DNA from: Syngnathus acus
Taxonomy: Eukaryota; Chordata; Actinopteri; Syngnathiformes; Syngnathidae
Assembly (NCBI RefSeq): GCF_901709675.1
Contig: NC_051095.1
Coordinates: forward strand, 7,405,956-7,469,955
Length of the DNA stretch: 64,000 nucleotides
Direction: 5' to 3'
Positions 24,501 through 35,508 of the stretch are shown in pieces. Each line of letters opens with the position of its first letter. The stretch's first letter is position 1. The notes beneath the pieces were generated by a model. That model saw only the letters and a list, made by a program, of their open reading frames with translations, made no database searches and was not told the DNA's origin. The translations under genes and the position numbers were made by a program.

Positions 24501-25696
24501 ATGTTGGTATGCGCTAAATAATAAATACTATAGCCTATTTATACTACAGCATTTCTAAATTTATTATCATACTTCAGATGCCCGATGCTAAAGCCCGACA
24601 AGATAAAGAGCCTCCGTTCATTTTGACCTCATTCCTTTCGTTAAAGTTAGCAAAGTCGCTTCTGTTGGGATTGTTACTTTAGTATTTGTGACTAATTATT
24701 CCTTGTTGTTGCTTTCAGTTGTCTCACGAGGAGCTGGAGAGACGGAGAATAAGGAGAGAGCGCAACAAACTGGCGGCGGCCAAATGCCGCAATCGCCGTC
24801 GGGAGCTGACCGATACACTGCAAAACGTGAGTGTACAGATACGGCAAAACTGAAAGACGGGTGAAAGTAGTCATTTCCAACAGTCCATTTCTGGCGACTG
24901 GTTGATTTCAAACAAATCAAATAATAACAAAATAACAACACTTCTTACCTATCGTCCTCTGGCATTTCAAAGAAGTAGAAAAGTGATGCTTTGTTGCCAT
25001 CTTGTGGCATCTAAGACTTCAACAACTACGTTGGAAACCTTTGGTGGGATGTCATTGATTTGTGGATTTTTGCTATTAGCGAGGGAACACTAGGGAATGT
25101 AATTATTGAAGGGTATTTGAAAGCGTTTTGGTCTCAGGCCCTAAATTTCATTTTGGTTGTTTGGTGTGTTTTAGGAGACCGACCAGCTGGAGGATGAAAA
25201 GTCACGTTTGCAGAAGGAGATAGGCGAGTTGCAAAAGCAGAAAGAGAAGCTGGAGCTGGTCCTGGAGGCTCACCGTCCCATCTGCAAAATCCAAGACTCC
25301 GACTCCGACTCGGATGCCAGCGCCGCGCTCTCGTCCTTGGCGGGCATCAAGATGGAGCCCGAGGACTACAGTGTGCCCGGACCATCGCGACTCAAGCAGC
25401 CCGCCAAGGCAGAAAGGCCCAAACCAAAGATCACCATCCCCATCAAGACGTCCTCCTCATCTTCATCATCAACCCTGGCCGTCAGCCAAGAGTCTGAGTC
25501 CCTGCACACCCCCGTCCTGACCTCCACTCCCTCCCTCACCCCCTTCACGGCCAGCATGATTTTCACGTACCCCTCGGCCCCGGTGGATGCCCCTCATCAG
25601 GCCCCGCAGCCTTGCGGCGTGGCGCACCGACGCAGCAGCAGCAGCGGCGATCAATCGGATCACTCCCTGCACTCGCCCACCATCCTCACACTGTGA
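21577..25696 (+). CDS. fosl1: FOS-like 1 (Fra-1), bZIP subunit of AP-1
   Basis: Coding exons: 21577-21681, 22687-22956, 24719-24826 and 25175-25696, total 1005 nt, 334 aa. All joins are phase 0 with GT/AG. The start follows an acceptor at 21571. The N-terminus has the FOS-family segment [20 protein letters not shown] (about residues 44-63), then a proline-rich part and RPGVIRA. The basic region is [25 protein letters not shown]-like (about 133-157), with the NxxAAxxCR DNA-contact pattern. The heptad Leu zipper follows in exon 4 ([20 protein letters not shown] and [17 protein letters not shown]). The C-terminus has [24 protein letters not shown]-type motifs and ends [10 protein letters not shown], as in FOSL1. 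It dimerises with JUN proteins in the nucleus and binds TGACTCA. Human FOSL1 is 271 aa; the extra length lies in the Ser-rich C-terminal half. It may be one of two teleost copies. Confidence 0.93.
23586..23687 (+). repeat. 51-bp perfect tandem duplication in fosl1 intron 2
   Basis: Two adjacent copies start at 23586 and 23637, each beginning TCATGCTTATCAGCAAAATG and ending GCTGGGAAACAAAA. They are identical apart from the last base, so the duplication is recent. Confidence 0.95.
24028..24381. promoter_or_regulatory. cluster of six AP-1 consensus sites in fosl1 intron 2
   Basis: TGACTCA or its complement occurs at 24028-24034, 24058-24064, 24069-24075, 24093-24099, 24240-24246 and 24375-24381. 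Four lie within 72 bp. It lies upstream of the bZIP exon and is a candidate autoregulatory enhancer. Confidence 0.6.
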
Positions 25697-26480
25697 CTGA
25701 CGACGTGATTGCAACCGACCATTTCAAATATCTTTTTTTTCTTTTTTTGGAAAAGGCATTCGCTCTCCAGGGGTTGTCAAACTTTTGAGGTTCAGGGTAA
25801 AAATGTTAAAAGAGCCCCCTGAAAGTCAAAGTAATCCCATGTGTATGAATTCAAAGCTGCACAATTGATTTTAATTGTCCCAAAATGAAGGTAACAAGCA
25901 GAAATTGTTTTATGATGTTGTTTTATTGGTGCATAGTAGGTATGCAGTTTTTGAAAAAAGTATAACATAACAATTTTTTTCTGGCAAATGATTTTTTTGG
26001 GTCCCCAAAGCTGCTGCTCGCAGTCCCCCTAGGGCTCCTCGGGCCCCTGTTTGAGAACCACCAACCTACCCAAGCAACATCAGGATACACTCATTATGCT
26101 TTTACTTTATGGAGATTTTCTCATCTAAATCTATTATACCTCTCATTTGCAAGTGGCACAATTGTATTGAAATGAACAATGCATGCAGAATATTTTATCA
26201 AAGTATATTTTGATCATTTTAATTTTTAAAATTGAACTTTTATGCCAATGTTACATCACAGAGTGTAACATTATTATGGAAGGGAAAGTTATTCTTAGCT
26301 ATATATATTTTTTCTTTTAGTTTATTCCTTATTGACCACTAAGGCTGGGCCGTAGGAGTTAATAGCGAGCGTATTTATTTGCGAGAGGGTAATATATTTT
26401 TTATAATGGGTGGGCAGTGCCTTACTTTTCAGCTTTGAGCTCAGCATTGTTTCAAAGACTATAATAAAGACTTTCACAAC
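25697..26480 (+). other. fosl1: fosl1 3' UTR
   Basis: It runs from the stop to a polyadenylation signal AATAAA at 26463-26468. It includes AT-rich segments with ATTTATT near 26373, which could act as AU-rich decay elements, and a dispersed-repeat-like segment at about 25770-26060 (ending GTTTGAGAACCACC). Confidence 0.5.
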
Positions 26481-26559
26481 GCCTCAATTGCTTCTGATGT
26501 CATACGTGTACATGTACAATATTGAAAATCACATTACTTATACTTTGTGAACTCTTTGC

Positions 26560-26850
26560 CCTCACCAGTAAAACACTAATTCAGCACACTCGTAGCACAA
26601 ATGCACATTTCTAGTGAGAGAAATCTGTGCAGTATTTGACAGCTAAACCCTACATAGTTGAAAGTTAGCACTACACTAACAATATTAGTGAAGTGCAGAC
26701 TAGTGCAGTTTTTCCTCACTACAGTAGTAAACGCAGTTGTTTTACTAGTGCGCCCAAGTCATCGATTAGTTTGTAATCATTCAATCCTAACAAGCTATTC
26801 TAGCAGTCTACAATCCATCTGATTCCATCGTCTCGCCGTTGCCATGCCAA
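26560..26850. repeat. CTAGT-rich degenerate island, copy B
   Basis: Repeated CTAGTG, CTAGTA and CACTA words (for example TTTCTAGTGAGAG, GACTAGTGCAG, TTTTACTAGTGCG) resemble copies A (6200-6780) and C (52620-53050). Confidence 0.4.
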
Positions 26851-28339
26851 TGTAATCTGCCTAGTGACTTCACAAACGAGACCCACTGGAACATTAACTA
26901 CTGAATTTTCTTCACATTTTAGTTTTGCATGGAATATGCGCCTCGGCTCAAAACCGGGGAGCAAAAACTGCACTTACTCAACATTATGATCCCGGATAAG
27001 TGCAAAGAGTCGCTCATCCGGAGTCTGCTTCTGGAAATAGAAGCGAGCGCTTGCTAATACAGTTCATGCGTGTCTCTGAGGGCAACGGGTTGCTACGCTC
27101 AAAGTGGGTTAGCGACACAGACGAGGGGACGAATGACAGATGGAGAGCTGGAGGGAGAACATCAATGCGAGTGTGTGTTTGTGTGCGTGTGTGTATGCGC
27201 GTGCACCACAAAAGCCAGTGCGCCCCGAATCAATGACAAAACAGCCACGCTGCAATGACACCGTGCCGAGAATCCCCCATGGACCATCACGTTTTTGGGT
27301 CCCCGATATTCAGCTCATTTTGATTATATCAACGACACCACCACCAACCCTTCTGTACTCAACTTCCACTTTTTTTCCACTACATTTCCAAAGTAAAATG
27401 TATGGATGTACTCTGATATATTTATCGTAACCATCTTTGATATTACAAAATAAAATCTAAAACTGATTGTCGACAAAATGCCAGACCCAAGCAGCATGAA
27501 GCAGAAGAATATTCCTGGATGCAATTTTCCAATCCACAAGGTCTAAGCATTAGTTGCTGTTTCTGGATATTATCCATCTACTATTGGATGAACAAAAAAT
27601 ATCTCCCTTATTTTTGATGAACCCTTGGGTCTTCTACCTACTAATGTTGGTCATTGTAGTATTTGTGGAACCAAGTACTTTTTGAGGTGGTACTCGGTGT
27701 AGAAGGCTTGAGCTGTCTTACTAGTGTTGCCTTCGAGCACTTTTATTTTTTAATTAATAACAACACATATTCTAAATTTGTTTTCAATGTTGCTATTGAA
27801 GCGACTCGTTATCCACGGTCCTTCTTGCCTGAGGAAAAAGGTCAACATGAATCAATGGTGTGTGTCATGTACACATAATAAGGACGGGACAGCGGGCAAA
27901 GTGTGATAGCACTGTATTTAAAGCTCTTCAAAACACTGTGAGCACACAACCCACCGATATAGCAACTCAATCCTGTGCATTGCCCAATGAGATCGTTCAA
28001 ATAAAAGGGTTTTCAATGCCATGTAATCGGAGAAATCAGGAAATACAAGAGGACTTAAAGATATATATTGTGTTTTCGCAAAAAGTTTGGGATATTTGAC
28101 ATACGGGTGAACGATCTGATGCTGTTCTGTGATGCTTTCAGTCTTCCTGTTGCGCTCTAAGTTTAGAGAAGCTTGTCATCAGCAGATTGCAATTAGGACT
28201 GGAAGGAAAACACAGAGAGCCATAGCAGTGGGAATTTGGTAAAACCCCATTTGAATTGAGAAACACATGGGAAAAAGAAAACTATCTTTTTGAACTCAGA
28301 AGGTACTTTAGATTTGATGAAAAATAAAATGGGTTTTTT

Positions 28340-28830
28340 TCTGTAATAAAACATTCACAAAAATCCTTTTCTAACTTGAATTTATTTTAACACTGACAAT
28401 TTTTCCCTACAATTATTTCTAATTGACAAAAAACTATTTTTAAGTCTTTTAAAAATAATTTAACATTGACAATCATTGGTTAGTCTGAATTTATTTCATC
28501 GTTGACAAAACATTTGTTTCAAACCATGACTTCATTTGAAAAATGATTTCAAAACATTTTGAAACTATTGATTTCAAAACTGACAAGCATTGCTTTTTAT
28601 ATTTACATTGGAAAAAGTTCTATTTAGTCTGAATTTTTTGAACAAAAATATTTTTTTCATCTGAATATAAACATTGACAAGCACCAAAATATTTTTTTCC
28701 CCACTTTGAGTTAATTGACCATTGACCAAAAAAAAAAATTGCTTAAAAATTTAAAATGTTTAGATTTTTTTTAATTTGAAGTGATCTTAACACTGCTAAT
28801 TTAGCTTGATTTGAACAAAACAACAAAAAT
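28340..28830. repeat. degenerate AT-rich minisatellite-like block
   Basis: Irregular units of about 50-70 bp repeat the words TTTGAATTTATTT and AACATTGACAA many times, with long A and T runs. Confidence 0.55.
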
Positions 28831-29430
28831 TCAAGGTCAAAGTGTATTTCATGCTCCTCTTAAAATTTCCCTCCCGAAATCCCAAACCTTTTGCGAGTAG
28901 TGTAAACACTCCTTAATGTTACAGGGTTTTTGTAAATACAAAGCATACAGAGAAGATGCAACTTAAAGTCTGTTCTGTGTCTTAAAGTGAACATCAACAA
29001 CAACTAAGTCAAAACACAGTAGAGTGATGAATCCAACACGTTCCGACAAGTTGGTCCTCCGGTGTGATACAAAGCCTTTCCAGTTGATTTGAAAAAGTGT
29101 TCATGTGAGTCCGAGGGCATCTACGCTCGCTCCATTAAAACCTGAAGGGCCGTCAGTCACCTAGGACTGCTTGGCAAACGCACCATCGTCGTATGGCACT
29201 CGAATCCTGGTCCTGAGGCGGAGAGTGCATAAAATACAACACGTCGTTGGGCGCCCATGGCAAAATTTCACGGCCTTCAACGCCAATTCAGTGCTATGAG
29301 GGATTCCACTGACAAAATATGGCTCAAAACCGGATTGAAATTGATCTTTAGATCAATGATTGCGCTGTCCAGTGCAATAGAAAAAAGGCTGATTTTTTTT
29401 TTCTTTCTACCAGTGTAGGCTAGTCCAGTG

Positions 29431-29926
29431 TAGGGTTGCAAAATTCCAGGGAACAGTCCAACAAGAAATTTATGGGAATAAATCAGAAACTTGAAGGTTG
29501 GCATTCACTCCCGTAAACGTTCATATTCATCATCCAACTGAACCCAAATCGCTGTGTTGGTTTTGTGTTTTGATGGATTTTGTGTAGGACACTGATTTGG
29601 GTGAAACCAAACCACGTTCTATACTTCTGATTACTGGAAAAAGGTATGTTTGTTTTTTGTTTTTTTTACAGTGTGAGTTATTGGGTTGATATTTAATTTT
29701 TTTTTAAGTGAGTTACTTGCGAAGCAAAATTTGAGATATGAATGATGTTCAGAAACGCCGTCACTCCAAAAAAAATGGACTAATTAAGTTAGTGTAACGT
29801 CCTCATGAGCAAGGTGACAAAAAGTGCTGTAAACAAAAATTAAAATGTTATATTCCCATAAATTTCCATGGAACATTCTCCACCTTAACATCTTAAAAAT
29901 TATTTTTCCACCACTTTGCAATCCTG
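29431..29926. mobile_element. hAT-type non-autonomous element with intact 8-bp target duplication
   Basis: GTCCAGTG flanks both ends (29423-29430 and 29927-29934). The ends are TAGGGTTGCAAAATTCC and, reverse-complemented, CAGGATTGCAAAGTGG. The 496-bp body contains no transposase frame. An 8-bp duplication and TA/CA-GGG termini are typical of hAT. Confidence 0.8.
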
Positions 29927-30984
29927 GTCCAGTGCATGAGACCTACTTTTTTGGTCCCAGGACTTTTTTTTTTTTTTTTTTTTTTAAACATCAAACCACT
30001 GAAAAAGGATTTGGGCAGAAGAGTCATTAGAAAACCTGTAAAACAGATCTAAACCTACAGTTTCTAGAAATGTCTGTGAAAAGTCCTGAAAAGGTCAGCG
30101 ATGTGGCACACAGCAAGTCTTGCAGCATTCAAAAGGCTCACGGAGTTGAATTGAATCATTTGGCTGCGCTCGGAATCATTCCCTCGGCGCAAAACAGTCA
30201 CAACACCATTTTGGAGTAAAGTGGACCGTTGCTATTTGCAAGGAGTACGAGAATTTGTGTTCTTAATGGCAGAAGAGAAAAAAACTTATGTACTATATCA
30301 CGCAAACATTCTTGAAAAAATATAAAAAAAAAAAAAACTTTCAATAACTTGCCCACATACACAAAAAAAAAATCAATTAGCCCGCCAATGGTGTTTCCTC
30401 TTATATGTTAGCATAGCTAGTGAACTTTGGTATTTACATGGTTTAATTGAACATTTCGGTGTTAGAATATTATGTAAGGTTTGGTTCTTTTTTTGTTTTA
30501 CGTGTACGTCAGTTTTGCAGTCAACTTCAAATTGGTCTTTTTTGGGATATCAATGAATGATTTCAGAATGACTTTAGTCTATTGGGAATTTGGCTCGATT
30601 CTTTGTGAACTTAATCTATTTAAAAAGAAAAAAAAAACAATTGAGATTAGGTTGTCGGGAATGACTACTTAGTTAGAATTGATGAGTCACTTGCATTCAT
30701 CATTTCCGACTCCCTTATCATCAAAACAGCCATTTTAGCAGATATTTTAGACACTATCTAGGTCCACAATATAAAAATGTCTTCATTTTTTGGGGGATCA
30801 GTGAGTCAGGAACGATTCTAAATGTAGTCACTGCATTTGGAATCCTTCACTCATTCTCAACTCCCAAATCACAGCAAAGGTATTTTCTAGCGGGCCATGC
30901 AAATGTTGGCAATTAGGCAACGATTCCGAGCACAGCCCTTGTATCTAGCCCTCAGCGTCCATATTCGAAGCCCTTGTTGAAGCG

Positions 30985-31587
30985 TCAGTCATCTGGCGAG
31001 CACACTAAGTGGAGCTGGTCCGGACTCCCCACGCTTCCCGTACTGGAGCTGCCGTCCCCCAGGTCCCGAGCCACCATGCACTGCAAGGCCAGCTCGGTGG
31101 ACCCACCGGGGCTGGAGTCGCTCCGGCTGACGCACTCCTCCTCCAGGACCAGACACAGCTCCTTCAGGTCCAGGTTCTCCTTGACCAGGCCGTCCTGGGT
31201 GCGCTCCAGCTCAGCCAGCTTCTTCAGGTAGCCACCCAGGTCTTCGCGCATGACCTTGGCAGCGTGGTGGCCAAAGTGCTGCCACTCACGAGCCAGCTTC
31301 TTCACCTTGAGTCGGTCGTCGTCCAGGAAGCAACACAGGTCCCGCAGCTCCACGTTCTCCTCCTGCAGACGCTGGTTGATGACCTTGAGCTCGCGGATCT
31401 CCAGCAGGTGGCCCTGGAGCTGCTTGTTCACCTCCTTGATGAGACGCCCCCGCTGAATGAGCGCCGAGATCTTCTCTGACTCCTCCTTGCGCAGACGACT
31501 CAGCAGGTCCTCCTTGGAGCACGCCAGCAGGTCCTCGTCCGACATTTTGGACAGCTCCCGCGTCAGGAGCTCCCCTTCGTTGCTCAT
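30985..31587 (-). CDS. ccdc85b: coiled-coil domain protein CCDC85B (DIPA)
   Basis: A single-exon frame of 200 aa; human CCDC85B is 202 aa and also intronless. The start MSNEGELL at 31587 was chosen by family length. The frame stays open upstream, but the extra 53 residues do not look coding. Residues 15-155 are heptad-rich coiled coil with family hallmarks: LIQRGRLIKEVNKQLQGHL, EIRELKVINQRLQEEN, ELRDLCCFLDDDR, REDLGGYLKKLAELE and ENLDLKELCLVLEEE. The C-terminus RDLGDGSSSTGSVGSPDQL...CSPDD is nearly identical to the mammalian end. The family binds hepatitis delta antigen (hence DIPA), cell-junction catenins and transcription factors, and is reported to repress transcription; FOSL1-type AP-1 factors are known contexts. 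It lies tail-to-tail with fosl1. Confidence 0.93.
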   Translation of the reverse strand: MSNEGELLTRELSKMSDEDLLACSKEDLLSRLRKEESEKISALIQRGRLIKEVNKQLQGHLLEIRELKVINQRLQEENVELRDLCCFLDDDRLKVKKLAREWQHFGHHAAKVMREDLGGYLKKLAELERTQDGLVKENLDLKELCLVLEEECVSRSDSSPGGSTELALQCMVARDLGDGSSSTGSVGSPDQLHLVCSPDD

Positions 31588-31649
31588 CTTCTTCTTAAAT
31601 TTAACCCTTTGACATCCGAGACAAAAAAGTATCATGCATCCGTGTACAC

Positions 31650-31720
31650 AACCCAAAACCCAGTATTTGACGTTTTTGTGATTAAGGACTGTACAAATAA
31701 ATTTGACTTGACTTGCAAGT
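31650..31720 (+). repeat. retroelement 3'-tail fragment
   Basis: GGACTGTACAAATAAATTTG followed by ACTTGACTTG resembles the repeated tail of a common fish non-LTR element. It is short and has no coding part. Confidence 0.45.
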
Positions 31721-33337
31721 ACCAGATTATAGACCCTCCCCCCCAAAAAACACGACTATGCAAGTGTTTACTGTAGTTCCTTGCCACCAAATGCCACATG
31801 ATGGTGGCAACAAACTACTTAAATTAAAAAAAAAAAAACACTCCACAACTCACTTCGACATAATACCTTGACACAGGGAAACCACAGATTGGTGCCAGAA
31901 CACTACATTTGTCTAAATGCTCTGCAAACTCCTTTCATTATATATTCTTACCTTTGCTTCTACTTTAAACATTTTGTTTGTAAATGCATTTAAATGTTGT
32001 TAATGTAACTCTTTTTAGTATTTTTCGTTTCATTATTCACTTTTTGTTTCATTCGATTTTTAAGGGTTGAAACTATCGGTCGTTATGTGCAGAAACAAGT
32101 GGGTGAGTTTTTCCCAGTAAATAACGAAGGCTATATCCCTCTCCCCCGCCCGAAATGTGTAAATAGACAAATACAATACGCGGGCGTTCATTGTAGTTGC
32201 TGTACCTGAGAAAATATAAAAGTGCAGAGAGGATGGAATTATTTCACAAGCTGACCACCCTCATCCAGTGCGACTTCTGTGTGCAAACATCACACCAGCA
32301 AGGCTTCTTCATTTGCCCAGATTTTGTGCTCAATTGTGTCTGTCGTCCAAAATCATCAGAAGCACCAAAGCAGCTTGCACAACAGGCCTTCGCGAGTAAG
32401 GAACGGCCACTGTGCTTATTTCACCTATCCCCGAAGATGAGGATGATGATTCTATTTTCAAGGCAGCAGCTTGCAAAAATGGCTCGCTCCATCCATCCAT
32501 CCACCGCCGCCTTTTGTATTCTTTTTCCCCCCCCTCTTTAATCCATCAGGCAACGATGCATAACACAGATGTTGGCTGTTGTGTCTGTACCGCCGTGGTT
32601 GCCACTCGCCATCCGGATTGGACTCCGAGCTCTGTGGACTCTCTCCGGTTTCTCCGCTTCGGTGAGAAAGCTAAAGCTTCTTCTCACAAACGTTTCGTTT
32701 TTAGGCGTGGGAGGTATAAAAAAGTAAAAGGCCTACAAAATAGTCCGTTTGAGTCCGCGTAACGACATTTGTAGCCATGATCCGGCTGGAATTAAGCACA
32801 ACAATGTCCGCCTCCACAAGACACTTTCACGGTTGGGATTCTCCGCTCGAGGCTACGCGCCGTGAAGCCAGACGGAATCACCGGAAACAGATAAAATGAG
32901 GTTTCGAAATATGCGTGCTTAGAAGTAAGGTCTGTCAAGCTAAATATCTGCCCCACCATGGACACATACATGTAGTGATACTTTTAGGCTGACAGAATTC
33001 ATCGATATGGAATAAATACTTATTTATTTATATATGTACTAGTATGTTAAGTATTTATAGTATATATGGATTAGTATGGTATTCTACAGGATTGTCTTAC
33101 CACTAAGGACAAAGTGTGCATGAGCCGTGAGCAGGATATCACATTGTATATGGAATAAATGCCTACAACTTTGATATGATTCTGTAGGAATAATGATAAA
33201 TGTGAATATACAAAGTCAAATGTCAATTTCCCCTTGCAGTTGATTTACGACCTACAACTTTCCAGTTACTTTATTTTGAAATTCTACCGGAAATACTCTT
33301 CAAATGACGAATAACAATCAAGTTTTATGCTTCTATC

Positions 33338-33580
33338 TAAGAGATAATCATAAATATTTGTGATCTCCTCCTGTCACTCCCTGTGGAGCTCTGGCTTTCA
33401 AAAACATCACGAATAATCAGATACATTTATTAACTTCTAGATTATAGAGCTGATATTTAAAAACTATTTCATTCCCTGCCTTCCCCTAGGGGCTAATCAT
33501 AAATATCTGTGATCTCCCACTGAGTGTCTCCCAGTGGAGCTCCTATTTTGAAAACACCACGAATAACCATGGAAATTATC
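33338..33580. repeat. two diverged direct copies of a ~95-bp unit
   Basis: Both copies read AATCATAAATAT[T/C]TGTGATCTCC, then TGGAGCTC, then AACA[T/C]CACGAATAA[T/C]C, starting near 33338 and 33487. Confidence 0.75.
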
Positions 33581-34914
33581 TAAATATCGGTGTTCATTTT
33601 AAAACATGAATCATGCGCTGACTTGTACCTCTTATTGACAGGTTTAGAGTCTAAAGAAGAAGCCAAGCCATGAAAATAATCAAATTCTAGGAAATGCCAA
33701 GGAAAGCTGGACTTTCTTCCTCTGGGATGTTCCCTGCAGGATAACACTAACAGCACGCATTATACACGTTATGTCTGCTGGTTTGTGTATGACTGTATGA
33801 CTGTACGACCCCCCCACCTTTGTGGTTCCCCAATAGCTTTGTGCTGAGGCATTCACACACACATCCTTCCGCCCTGTGTCCCACCTCCATTGTTGCATGG
33901 AGACCAGGATAATGTAGGGTGTTAACCCAACGGTGACGGCATCGGAATGTAATGTGAGTTAAAAAACAAGGGGAAAAAAAAATGTGCAGCGAGGAGGGGA
34001 TTTGTTCCCCACCTTGTCGGCACCTCCCATATATCGTGTAGTTACTCTGAAAGACACATGCAGAAGCACAGAAAAGGGGAGGGTGCAACCAGGCTGGGAT
34101 TATGGGGATTTATTTAGATTAATCGCCAGCGGGGGAGCAGATTGTGTATTTCATGCGGTAAACCCGAGTCAGAGCAGATGTGGTCTGGTTTATTTTAAGA
34201 AAGCTGGAAATAATTAATAAGCAAATCTGCCAGCGTTCGTCATCTCTTGCGTTTCCAAGCGGACGTTTGATTAAAATTGTAGATATCTGACATAAATCAT
34301 CACAAATCTGACATTCACAAATGAAGTTTTGTTTTGTTTTGAACAAATTAGCTATTAGTATTGGAAAGAAGTCTTATTTTTCCTAGAAAAAAAAATTTGT
34401 ATCTTGGGAAGGATATGTATTGCACATTTTCCATCCAAAATTGAAATGTACTTTTCTTAGAGAAATACGATTTTAAATCCTGACAAAGAACGCCTTTGGT
34501 CCTATGAAACAACTTTTTGAAAAAAAAAAATAATACAATTATTTCCTTTTATCTCATTTCCCCCCCCCCCCCCCCCATTTTTAAAAAAAATATTTAAGGT
34601 ATAAAGCATAAAGCCAGAATATTCAGGTAAAAAGTTTGTATTTGTATATATTTCACTTCTTCCTTAAACTTTTACTTCAATATATGTCAACATTATCTCA
34701 GAAAAAGGATTAGATAGCTATGCATTTAAAATGTATACCTCACTATACATACTGCGTGCAGGATGTGTTGACGACTTTAATGACAATTGCACTCATGCGA
34801 TATGATTTTAAAAAGCCCGAGCGTAAACACGATTATGTAAAGTACTTTGCGTATTATGTAAGAATTGGAAATAGCGAGCGATTTGAACGAATTCTACATT
34901 TATAACGCAGTAGG

Positions 34915-35296
34915 CGCATACGTCATGACCAAACCAGACGTGTTACGTCATGACGCACACTTCTCCTGGTGACAGAACCCGGAAGTGGGCTCGTGTGTCT
35001 GGCGACTGTTGTTGACATTTCTGCACACACCATTGTTATCATGCGTACAAGCGCGCCGTGTGAAATTTAAGAACGACTGTAGCGTTTTACCTCATTGCAC
35101 GCATCCATTTTATCTTTAATTATTTTTTGGGGGTGTGGAGGGGTTGTTTCGCAACGCCGCTAAATTCGACGTAGCTACGACGACCCTGATACAAGTGGCT
35201 ATCACAGAGTAGCAGCAGGCCAAGTGAAGCAAATTCACCAAAAAACATGCCTTTGGATTTCGTAGCCTGACGGTGTTGGGAGGAGATTAAATTAAG
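34915..35296 (+). promoter_or_regulatory. fibp: fibp promoter and non-coding first exon
   Basis: TACGTCATGAC occurs twice, at 34919-34929 and 34944-34954 (CREB/ATF-like). An ETS site CCGGAAGT follows at 34979-34986. The region is TATA-less. A likely 5' UTR exon ends at 35296 (TTAAG|GTAATG). Confidence 0.55.
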
Positions 35297-35508
35297 GTAA
35301 TGTTTGTTTGGAGTTAAACGAGCTACGTATCTTTTTTTTTAATACACGGCATCCATCTAAGTGAGTCAAGCGTTGTCTGAATTCATTGCTTTCCGTCCAT
35401 CTATATAATCATCTAGTCAGAATTCAAATTGCTGCACGTTAATTATACAAGTACCAGCTTTGCTATGGCTAATCTTAATGCTTGTTGACATTTCTGGTCT
35501 CGAAGCAG

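Larger units (their letters stand above)
26481..30984. other. interval between fosl1 and ccdc85b
   Basis: No supported gene. It has a CTAGT-rich island (26560-26850), GT-rich DNA near 27170, a degenerate AT-rich repeat (28340-28830) and a hAT-type element (29431-29926). The part nearest 30984 is probably ccdc85b 3' UTR, but I could not place its polyadenylation site. 27250-28340 and 28840-29400 show nothing recognisable. Confidence 0.5.
31588..34900. other. interval between ccdc85b and fibp
   Basis: No supported gene. It holds a TTGACT-type retroelement tail (31650-31720), copies of the CCACAAGATGGC repeat (31778-31925), two diverged direct copies of a ~95-bp unit (33338-33440 and 33487-33580) and a 16-C run (34561-34576). 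A ccdc85b 5' exon or promoter could lie near 32.5-32.9 kb but is not marked by any clear signal. Confidence 0.5.

Noticed and set aside
31588-31746. Upstream extension of ccdc85b by 53 residues
   Set aside because: The family is about 200 residues, and the added segment overlaps a retroelement tail.
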